Position numbers and translations under genes: made by a program
Assembly: GCA_946221765.1 (NCBI GenBank)
Contig: CAMIMK010000145.1
Span: forward strand, 1-7,757
DNA length: 7,757 bases
Source of the DNA: an uncultured Rhodovulum sp.
GTDB lineage: Bacteria; Pseudomonadota; Alphaproteobacteria; Rhodobacterales; Rhodobacteraceae
Direction of reading: 5' to 3'
The notes under the pieces: generated by a model
The model's database searches: none
The model's input: the letters and a program-made list of their open reading frames with translations, nothing else
What the model was told of the DNA's origin: nothing
Shown: in pieces, positions 1 to 4,957 of the stretch
Position numbering within the stretch: position 1 is the first letter of the stretch
Layout: each line of letters opens with the position of its first letter

Positions 1-32
1 GGGCGATCCGGCCGGCCCGCCCCCGCCTGCGG

Positions 33-1490
33 TCAGATCTTCACCGTCACCGTCTTCAGGTGCGAATAGTGGTGGATCGCCTCGATGCCCTTCTCGCGGC
101 CATAGCCACTGTTCTTGTGGCCCCCGAAGGGGGTCTGCACCGACATCGTGTTCCAGACGTTGACGAAGACCTGGCCCGCCTCGATCCGGTCGGCGACCCG
201 CAGCGCCCGCGAGATGTCGCGGCTCCAGACCGTGCCGATCAGGCCATAGTCCGAGTCGTTGGCGATCGCGACCGCCTCGTCCTCGGTGTCGAAGGGGATG
301 GCGACGAGCACCGGCCCGAAGACCTCCTCCTGTGCGATCCGCATGCCGTTGTCGACATCGGCATAGACCGTTGGCCGGACGTAGAAGCCGCCCTCCTTGC
401 CCGGAACACGCGCCACCTCGCCGCCGGTCAGCGTCCGTGCGCCGTCCGCCTCGGCCACGCCGAAATAGCGCTGCACCTGCGCGAACTGCGCCGGGGTGAT
501 CATCGGCCCGAGGTTGTCGCCCGGCACCACCGTCTCGACGATCGCCGCCACCCGCTCCAGGAACCCGGCATAGATCGACCGCTGCACCAGAAGCCGCGTC
601 CCCGCCGAGCACACCTGCCCGGCGTTGACCGTGAAGCCCCTCACCGCATCGGCGGCCGCCCGGTCGAGGTCGGCATCCTCGAAGACGATGTTCGCCGACT
701 TGCCGCCGAGCTCCAGCGTCAGCGGGATGATCCGGTCGCCCGCGATCCGCCCGATCGCCCGGCCCACCCCGACCGACCCGGTGAAGGCGACCTTGCGCAC
801 CTCCGGGTGCCGCACGATCGCCTCGCCGACCGCGGGACCGGTGCCGAGCACCACGTTGAGGACACCGTTCGGCACCCCGACCTCGGTGGCGAGCCGCGCC
901 AGCGCGACGGTGGTCTGCGACGTGACCTCGGAGGGCTTCGCCAGCACCACGTTGCCCGCGACGAGGGCGGGGGCGATCGCCCGGGCCGCCTGGTTCAGCG
1001 GCAGGTTCCAGGGCGTGATGATGCCGATGACCCCGTAGGGCTCGCGGCGGGTGAAGACATGCTGGTCCGGCGCCACGTCGAGCACATCGCCGACCGGCAG
1101 GTAGACGAGGCCCGCATAGAATTCGAAATAGGAGGCACTGCCCTCGATCTCGGCCAGCGCGGTCGCCATCGGCTTGCCGGTATCGACCTGCTCCATCTCG
1201 GCCAGCGCCTGGCGGTTGGCCCGCAGCGCCTGCGCCAGCGCCATCAGCAGCCGCCCGCGCTCGGCTGCGGCGAAGCGGCGCCAGCCGTCCTGCGCCGCCC
1301 GGGCCGCCCCGACTGCCCTGTCGACGTCCGCAGCGGTGCCGGCGGCGACCGAGAGCGACGGACGGCCGGTCATCGGGCTCACCTGGTCGAGCCACTCCCC
1401 GCCCTCCGGCACCACGGAGGCCCCGTCGATCCAGTGCCCGATGCGGGCGAGGCGGGTATCGGAGGGGGGCATCGTCGCTTGGTCGCTCAT
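33..1490 (-). CDS. NAD(P)-dependent aldehyde dehydrogenase
   Basis: Oxidises an aldehyde to its carboxylic acid with NAD(P)+ in the cytoplasm; the substrate cannot be told from sequence. The 485-residue length is normal for the ALDH superfamily. Visible motifs in order: PWNLPL with the oxyanion Asn161, cofactor-binding KPSE (Lys185), FTGS (237-240), LELGGK with general-base Glu260, GQVCSAG with nucleophile Cys294, EEVFGP (388-393), and a C-terminal PFGGHKNSGYGRE segment. All catalytic residues are present, so it should be active. The loop after the cysteine (about 320-330, reading VVPGDNLGP) looks several residues shorter than the usual GDPLDP...GP stretch. The ATG at 1490 has only a weak purine stretch before it; a second Met at residue 7 is possible. 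It is the last gene of a minus-strand operon, 30 bp after the GST stop, and probably depends on upstream translation and transcription. No terminator is visible in the 32 bp left beyond its stop. Confidence 0.95.
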   Translation of the reverse strand: MSDQATMPPSDTRLARIGHWIDGASVVPEGGEWLDQVSPMTGRPSLSVAAGTAADVDRAVGAARAAQDGWRRFAAAERGRLLMALAQALRANRQALAEMEQVDTGKPMATALAEIEGSASYFEFYAGLVYLPVGDVLDVAPDQHVFTRREPYGVIGIITPWNLPLNQAARAIAPALVAGNVVLAKPSEVTSQTTVALARLATEVGVPNGVLNVVLGTGPAVGEAIVRHPEVRKVAFTGSVGVGRAIGRIAGDRIIPLTLELGGKSANIVFEDADLDRAAADAVRGFTVNAGQVCSAGTRLLVQRSIYAGFLERVAAIVETVVPGDNLGPMITPAQFAQVQRYFGVAEADGARTLTGGEVARVPGKEGGFYVRPTVYADVDNGMRIAQEEVFGPVLVAIPFDTEDEAVAIANDSDYGLIGTVWSRDISRALRVADRIEAGQVFVNVWNTMSVQTPFGGHKNSGYGREKGIEAIHHYSHLKTVTVKI

Positions 1491-1520
1491 GGCTCTGCTC
1501 TTGCTCGTGCCGGTGCGGGA

Positions 1521-2126
1521 TCAGACGCGCGGCAGGGTGGATTCGATCGAGGGGCGCCCCTGCTGGCGGCCGCGCCAGTCCCGCAGGGCCGGCAGGCCCG
1601 ACAGCCAGTCGCGGTCGGGGAAGCGCATCAGGATATAGTCCACTGCCGTCACCGTGGCAAAGCCGGCAATGTCCGGGCTCTCGGCGAAATCGCGCGGCGG
1701 GGCCGCATCGAGCCGGGCGAGGCCCTCGGCCATGGTGCGGAACCGCTTGGTCCCGACCATGTGGGTGTCGAAGGCGGGCGAGGACTTCCGGCCGATGATG
1801 ACCGCCGTCGCCGCCTCCATCGCCCCGAGCGCCGGGGCGGCGATGGCGAGGGTGCGCTCAAGATCCGCCGCCGGCCAGATCGGCGGCTCCGGAGCGATCT
1901 GGTCGAGGTAGCGCAGGATGAGCTGCGCCTCGGCGATGGGCGTGCCCGCGTCGGTGACGAGCGTCGGCACCCGGCCGGCGGGATTGGCGGCGAGGAAGTC
2001 GGCGGGATCCTCCCAGGGGTTCACCACCTCGACCGTCACCCGGTCGGCGAGGCCCTTCTCAAGGAGGGCGAGCCGCACCAGCCGGACGAAGGGCGAGGTG
2101 GTGTTGGCATAGAGATGCATCGTCAT
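1521..2126 (-). CDS. Glutathione S-transferase family protein (201 aa)
   Basis: A soluble GST of typical length. The N-terminal thioredoxin-fold domain covers about residues 1-78. It has SPFVR with the likely glutathione-activating Ser11, GRVPTL with the cis-proline Pro54, and EAQLILRYLD at 66-75. Most relatives have Glu-Ser at 66-67 to hold the glutathione gamma-glutamyl group; here it is Glu-Ala. The helical C-terminal domain covers about 85-201 and includes an Asp163 in the TAVDYIL helix, matching the conserved N-capping Asp. The start is the ATG at 2126, whose ATGA overlaps the SDR stop, a sign of translational coupling. A nearby in-frame ATG two codons later is an alternative. It lies between an SDR and an ALDH in one operon, suggesting it conjugates or removes glutathione from a catabolic intermediate (inference). 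The same reading frame is open upstream to 2924 only because of the SDR frameshift, so the N-terminal extension is not real. Confidence 0.92.
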   Translation of the reverse strand: MTMHLYANTTSPFVRLVRLALLEKGLADRVTVEVVNPWEDPADFLAANPAGRVPTLVTDAGTPIAEAQLILRYLDQIAPEPPIWPAADLERTLAIAAPALGAMEAATAVIIGRKSSPAFDTHMVGTKRFRTMAEGLARLDAAPPRDFAESPDIAGFATVTAVDYILMRFPDRDWLSGLPALRDWRGRQQGRPSIESTLPRV

Positions 2127-2924
2127 TTCACCTTCAGCGTGATGCCGCCGTCCACCACCAGCTCGATCCCGGTGATGAACTTCGCCTCGTCCGAGGCGAG
2201 GAAGACCGCCGCATGGGCCACGTCCCAGGCATCGCCCATGTGGCCGAGCGGCACGAGGGCGTCGCGCTGCGCGACCATCGCCTCGGTCGAGCCGTAGACC
2301 TCGGTGACGTTGCCCTTGTGGATCAGCGGCGTGTTCATCAGCCCCGGCAGGATCGTGTTGCAGCGGATGCCCTTCGGCCCGTAGTTGAGCGCGATGTCGC
2401 GGGTGAAGGCGTTCACCGCGCCCTTCGAAGCCGAATAGCTGATACAGGAATAGCCGAGCGAATGGGTCGAGGCGATCGAGCTCACGTTGACGATCGCCCC
2501 CCCTGCCCTGCCGCGTCATGATCGGCAGGATTTCCCGGCAGGTGAGGTAGAGGCTCTTGACGTTGATCGCCATCAGCCGGTCCCACTGTGCCTCGGTCAG
2601 GTCTTCCGGGCTGCCCGGGTCGATGATCCCGACATTGTTGTGCAGCACGTCGATCCTCCCGAAGACGTCCATCGCCGCCTTGACCGCCGCCGCGACCGAG
2701 TCCGCCTTCGAGACGTCGCAGACGGTGGTCTCGACGGCACCGCCCTCGCCGCGGATGATCTGCGCTGTCTCCGCGACCGCCGCCGGGTTCAAGTCGAGCG
2801 CGAAGACCTTCGCCCCCTCGCGGGCGAACTGCACCGCCGCCGCCTTGCCATTCCCCCACCCCGGGCCGATCGACCCGGCCCCGGTCACGAAGACCACCCT
2901 GTCCTTCAACCGCGCACCCACCAC
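2123..2924 (-). pseudogene. Short-chain dehydrogenase/reductase, frameshifted
   Basis: A classical SDR oxidoreductase split over two frames. The first part (2924 to about 2504) has the Rossmann motif TGAGSIGPGWGNGK (residues 14-27), an acidic residue after strand 2 (ALDLN, favouring NAD over NADP), HNNVG (95-99) and INVKS with Asn121. The second part (about 2503 to 2123, one base out of frame) gives GAIVNVSSIAS with the catalytic Ser, YSASK with Tyr163 and Lys167 in the repaired numbering, and a normal end, VDGG. Removing one base at 2497-2504 joins them into 266 residues, the usual SDR length, with nothing else missing. The likely start is GTG: either 2924 or the next codon at 2921, which sits better behind GGGAGGA. 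It is the first gene of the SDR-GST-ALDH operon and its TGA overlaps the GST ATG. The break is either a sequencing/assembly error in the homopolymer or a recent mutation; the rest shows no decay. Confidence 0.88.
2497..2504 (-). other. Frameshift site in the SDR gene at a seven-G run
   Basis: On the coding strand the gene reads CGG CAG GGC, then A, then seven G, then CGATCGTCAAC. The upstream frame gives MTRQGRGGDRQ, which leaves the family pattern. Dropping one G gives RQGRGAIVNVSS, and dropping the A gives RQGGGAIVNVSS; both match SDRs. So there is exactly one base too many here compared with the intact gene. A homopolymer of seven is a common place for such an indel. Confidence 0.9.
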
Positions 2925-2965
2925 GTCCTCCCTGCGTTTTGGTTGGGGCGGATTATGGAGGTGGC

Positions 2966-3009
2966 GGGGGTGGCGGGGAATAGGGTTGCGGTTTGGGGGG
3001 TAGATGGGG
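2966..3009 (+). other. G-run cluster, possible G-quadruplex
   Basis: Five G tracts lie close together on the plus strand: 2966-2970, 2975-2978, 2983-2985, 2995-3000 and 3006-3009, separated by loops of 4, 4, 9 and 5 bases. Another GGGG lies at 2945-2948. This is in the 5' flank of the SDR operon, so the G-rich strand would be the template for the SDR leader. Folding into a quadruplex is an inference; a single loop of 9 is longer than the strict 7-base rule. Confidence 0.4.
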
Positions 3010-3077
3010 AAGTTCTGGAGCAGGAAACGGCCAAGACCTGGACGCTCGCTCGCACCAGCGCCTTTTCATCAGCGCGT

Positions 3078-3094
3078 GCGCCAATTCTTGGCGC
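3078..3094. repeat. Perfect inverted repeat, 7-bp arms, 3-bp spacer
   Basis: GCGCCAA (3078-3084) and TTGGCGC (3088-3094) are exact reverse complements around TTC. The element lies 12 bp upstream of the vapB -35 hexamer and about 150 bp upstream of the SDR start. It has no T-tract, so it does not look like an intrinsic terminator. An operator for one of the divergent operons is the more natural reading, but no regulator can be assigned. Confidence 0.6.
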
Positions 3095-3105
3095 GAGGTG
3101 ACCTC

Positions 3106-3135
3106 TTGCATCATCAATGCTTGGAAGTATATACA
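3106..3135 (+). promoter_or_regulatory. Candidate vapBC promoter
   Basis: TTGCAT at 3106-3111 is a good -35. It is followed either by TATATA at 3128-3133 (16-bp spacer) or TATACA at 3130-3135 (18-bp spacer) as the -10. The stretch is conspicuously AT-richer than the rest of the window. Transcription would begin near 3140-3143, about 20 bases before the vapB ATG, leaving room for the CGGAG ribosome site at 3151-3155. Confidence 0.55.
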
Positions 3136-3148
3136 TCATCGTATCCAC
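3127..3148. promoter_or_regulatory. Candidate VapB/VapBC operator (imperfect dyad)
   Basis: GTATATAC (3127-3134) and GTATCCAC (3141-3148) form an inverted repeat with a 6-bp spacer. The reverse complement of the right arm, GTGGATAC, matches the left arm at 6 of 8 positions, and the left arm is itself palindromic. It covers the -10 and the likely start of transcription. VapB-type antitoxins are known to bind such dyads and repress their own operon, so this is the best candidate autoregulatory site. Binding here is inferred. Confidence 0.5.
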
Positions 3149-3161
3149 GTCGGAGCCCCCC

Positions 3162-3422
3162 ATGTCCCGCATCGCCAAGGTCTTCCTCTCCGGCAACTCC
3201 CAGGCCGTTCGCCTGCCGAAGGAGTTCCGCTTCGACGTCGACGAGGTAGAGGTCACCCGCGAAGGCGAGGCGCTCATTCTCCGGCCGCGGGCGGAGCCGG
3301 GCGGGCGGTGGGCCTCGCTGCGGGCGGCGGTAGCGCGCGGGGTCAGTGCGGACTTCATGGCCGAGGGTCGGGAGCAGCCGGGCGAGCAGGTGCGGCCGGG
3401 GCTCTCCACGGCCTTCGAGTGA
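3162..3422 (+). CDS. vapB: VapB-type antitoxin, AbrB/MazE-like DNA-binding domain
   Basis: An 86-residue antitoxin that should bind and inhibit the VapC next to it and repress the operon. Residues 1-45 form the swapped-hairpin AbrB/MazE-like domain, seen in KVFLSGNSQAVRLPKEF (6-22) and the following VEVTREGEALIL strand. The C-terminal tail carries SADFM (62-66) and REQPG (70-74), the same toxin-binding tail pattern as the plasmid VapB/MvpA antitoxins of enteric bacteria. The ATG at 3162 is chosen because CGGAG lies 6 bp before it and the protein then begins like the family. An upstream in-frame ATG at 3117 would add 15 unrelated residues and would place the start inside the promoter. The stop TGA overlaps the vapC GTG by 4 bp, giving coupled translation with antitoxin first. 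Confidence 0.93.
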   Translation: MSRIAKVFLSGNSQAVRLPKEFRFDVDEVEVTREGEALILRPRAEPGGRWASLRAAVARGVSADFMAEGREQPGEQVRPGLSTAFE

Positions 3423-3823
3423 CGCATCTTCTCGACACCAACGCCGTCATCACCCTGCTGGCCGGCCGCTCCGACACGCTCATGGCCCGGATCGAGGCGA
3501 GTGCGCCCGGGTCGCTCGCCGTCTCCGCCATCGTGGCGCACGAGCTCTGGTTCGGCGCCTACCGCAGCCGGAAGGTCGTGTTCAACCTCGAGACGCTGCG
3601 CCTGCTCTTCGCCGACCTGCCCGTCCTCGATCTCGACCGCGAGGACGCCCGTGCCGCGGGCGAGATCCGTGCCGAGCTCGTCCGCCTCGGCACGCCGATC
3701 GGCCCCTACGACGTGCTGATCGCGGGGCAGGCGAAGGCACGGGGCTTCACCCTCGTCACCAACAACACCGGCGAATTCGCCCGCGTCCCCGGCCTCCGGG
3801 TCGAGGACTGGACCACGGCCTGA
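3419..3823 (+). CDS. vapC: VapC toxin, PIN-domain ribonuclease
   Basis: A 134-residue PIN-domain endoribonuclease; family members cut specific RNAs such as initiator tRNA or 23S rRNA when freed from VapB. Acidic metal-binding residues are all present: Asp6 in LLDTN, Glu42 in AHELWFGAY, Asp98 in PYDVLIAG, plus the C-terminal TNNTGEFARVPGL segment (114-126) and the closing VEDW. Enteric VapC usually reads TNNTREF here; the Arg is Gly118. The start is the GTG at 3419 overlapping the vapB TGA; the frame is open far upstream but that part is antisense noise. The toxin looks intact, so the pair should be functional. It ends 4 bp from the stop of the convergent LysR gene, leaving no room for a terminator between them. 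The actual RNA target cannot be told. Confidence 0.95.
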   Translation: MTHLLDTNAVITLLAGRSDTLMARIEASAPGSLAVSAIVAHELWFGAYRSRKVVFNLETLRLLFADLPVLDLDREDARAAGEIRAELVRLGTPIGPYDVLIAGQAKARGFTLVTNNTGEFARVPGLRVEDWTTA

Positions 3824-3827
3824 CTCC

Positions 3828-4760
3828 TCACCCCTCCACCGCCCGCCAGATGCCGCGGCCGATCAGGTCACGCACCACCTCCAGCGTGATCCGCTCCAGC
3901 TCGGCGCTGGCGCGGGTCAGGGGCTTTGCCGGGTTGCGGACGAGGTAGACCGGGCGGATGAGGCGGGGCTCGACGATGGGGGCCATGGCGAGTTCGCCGC
4001 GCTCGACCGCGTCGATCGCCGCCGCCGGGGCGAGGATGGTGCAGCCGCTGCCGCGGGCGACGAGGGTGCGGATCTGGCCGAGGGCGTCCATCTCCGTCGT
4101 CACCGCGAGCGTGATGCCATGGGCGCGGGCGATGCGCTCGATCATCGTGCGCAGGCCGTGGTGGCGCGAGGGCAACACCAGTTCGACGCGGGCGAGATCG
4201 GCGAGGCGCACCGGCGTGCCCGGGGGCGTGGCGAAGGGCCAGGCGTCGGGGGCGGGGAAGAAGTGCAGTTCCTCGGTCATCAGCTGGCGATGGGCGAGGT
4301 GGCGCACCGCGCCGAGGTCGTAGAGCATCCCGAGGTCGACGGAGAGGTTCTCCAGCCAAGTCTGGATGAAGCCGCTCATCGCGTCGATGACGCGCAGCCG
4401 CACCTTCGGGAGTTCCAGCCGCACCGTTTCGGCGAGGGGCACCGAGAGGACATGGGCGATGGAACTCGGCAGGCCGAAGGCGACCTCGCCGAGCGGTTCG
4501 GTGCCGGCCTGCCGCACCGCCGCTCGGGCGTCGTCAAGGGCGGCGAGGATGCTGCGGGCATGGGCGAGCAGCACCTCGCCGGGCTGGGTCAGGGTGACGC
4601 CGCGGGGTGAGCGCTCGAGGAGCTTCACCTCCAGCCGGCCCTCGAGGGCGATGACATGCTGCGAGAGCGCCGGCTGGGCGACGTTCAGCCGCTGGGCGGC
4701 AGCCGAGAGCGAGCCCTCCTCGGCGATGGCGACGAAGTAGCGGAGCTGCCGGACGTCCAT
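3828..4760 (-). CDS. LysR-type transcriptional regulator, Nac-like
   Basis: A 310-residue LysR-family regulator. The winged helix-turn-helix is at about residues 3-62, with the typical LRYFVAIAEEGSLSAAA (6-22) and VAQPALSQHV (28-37) segments. A linker helix covers about 63-88, and the two-lobed effector domain about 91-300. The overall pattern (ALSQHVIALEG, RSPRGVTLT, LAHARSIL, and the LPSRHHGLR segment near 196-204) resembles the Nac/Cbl-like branch, but the effector cannot be named. The ATG at 4760 follows GGGAGGGG at good spacing; the frame stays open upstream to 4928, but those residues do not look like LysR proteins. It is divergent from the GST/SnoaL/citF operon, the usual arrangement for a LysR regulator and its target, and the 197-bp space between them carries repeats suited to its binding. 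LysR proteins commonly also repress their own gene. Confidence 0.94.
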   Translation of the reverse strand: MDVRQLRYFVAIAEEGSLSAAAQRLNVAQPALSQHVIALEGRLEVKLLERSPRGVTLTQPGEVLLAHARSILAALDDARAAVRQAGTEPLGEVAFGLPSSIAHVLSVPLAETVRLELPKVRLRVIDAMSGFIQTWLENLSVDLGMLYDLGAVRHLAHRQLMTEELHFFPAPDAWPFATPPGTPVRLADLARVELVLPSRHHGLRTMIERIARAHGITLAVTTEMDALGQIRTLVARGSGCTILAPAAAIDAVERGELAMAPIVEPRLIRPVYLVRNPAKPLTRASAELERITLEVVRDLIGRGIWRAVEG

Positions 4761-4782
4761 CGCGCCCCTCCCGGCCCAAGAA

Positions 4783-4802
4783 GATAGCCGCGGACGATAG
4801 CC
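4783..4802. repeat. Short direct repeat GATAGCC x2
   Basis: GATAGCC occurs at 4783-4789 and 4796-4802, a 13-bp period, just upstream of the LysR ribosome site. It might be part of the regulator's autoregulatory region; at seven bases it could also be chance. Confidence 0.35.
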
Positions 4803-4816
4803 ACGCCGGCCGCCGG

Positions 4817-4844
4817 CGCCAGACCTTTTCCGCCAGAACTTTTC
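4817..4844. repeat. 14-bp tandem repeat, two copies
   Basis: CGCCAGACCTTTTC (4817-4830) is followed directly by CGCCAGAACTTTTC (4831-4844), differing at one position. The repeat is in the middle of the lysR/GST divergent region, upstream of the candidate promoter. Such repeated half-sites are typical of regulator binding regions. Confidence 0.7.
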
Positions 4845-4851
4845 CGTCTGG
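4833..4851. promoter_or_regulatory. Candidate LysR recognition site (inverted repeat)
   Basis: CCAGA (4833-4837) and TCTGG (4847-4851) are exact reverse complements with a 9-bp spacer. A third CCAGA lies at 4819-4823, in the first copy of the 14-bp tandem repeat. The dyad centre (4842) is about 64 bp upstream of the start of transcription expected from the candidate promoter. LysR regulators typically contact a dyad near -65, so position and symmetry fit. It is not a clean T-N11-A box, and binding is inferred. Confidence 0.45.
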
Positions 4852-4870
4852 GGGCGGGAGGGAAGCCGTC

Positions 4871-4899
4871 TTGGCGCCTCCGAGTCAGCCGATGCTAGA
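4871..4899 (+). promoter_or_regulatory. Candidate promoter of the GST/SnoaL/citF operon
   Basis: TTGGCG (4871-4876), then a 17-bp spacer, then GCTAGA (4894-4899). GCTAGA-type -10 elements after TTG-starting -35 hexamers are common in alphaproteobacteria. The predicted start, near 4906, leaves a leader of about 50 bases with GGGAGG at 4942-4947 before the ATG at 4958. The -35 is imperfect, which suits a promoter needing an activator. Confidence 0.4.
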
Positions 4900-4957
4900 G
4901 TCTCCGGTGCCGGCTGGGCCCGGCGCACAACAAAAATCCCCGGGAGGGACCGCCCGC

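Noticed and set aside
1..32. GGCCGGCC-type palindrome downstream of the ALDH as a terminator
   Set aside because: Short, GC-only, without a T-tract on the minus strand, and cut by the window edge.
60..2297. A 745-codon plus-strand open frame opposite ALDH, GST and SDR
   Set aside because: Antisense shadow rich in Arg, Asp, Gly and His, with no recognisable domain and no ribosome site.
2497..2504. Programmed ribosomal or transcriptional slippage to make the full SDR
   Set aside because: It would need a +1 shift at a G run with no stop codon or stimulatory structure visible, and SDR genes have no known need for it. A simple indel is the easier explanation.
2993..3823. A longer VapC form with an N-terminal extension through vapB
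   Set aside because: The PIN domain begins at the GTG at 3419, which overlaps the vapB stop. The upstream part is vapB read in a wrong frame.
4805..4817. GCCGGC-C-GCCGGC repeat in the lysR/GST gap as an operator or terminator
   Set aside because: GC-only hexamers of this kind are expected by chance in such DNA, there is no T-tract, and the neighbouring CCAGA/TCTGG repeats are more specific.
3828..4928. A longer LysR form starting at 4928
   Set aside because: The extra 56 residues do not resemble LysR proteins, they would cover the divergent promoter region, and the ATG at 4760 has a strong ribosome site.
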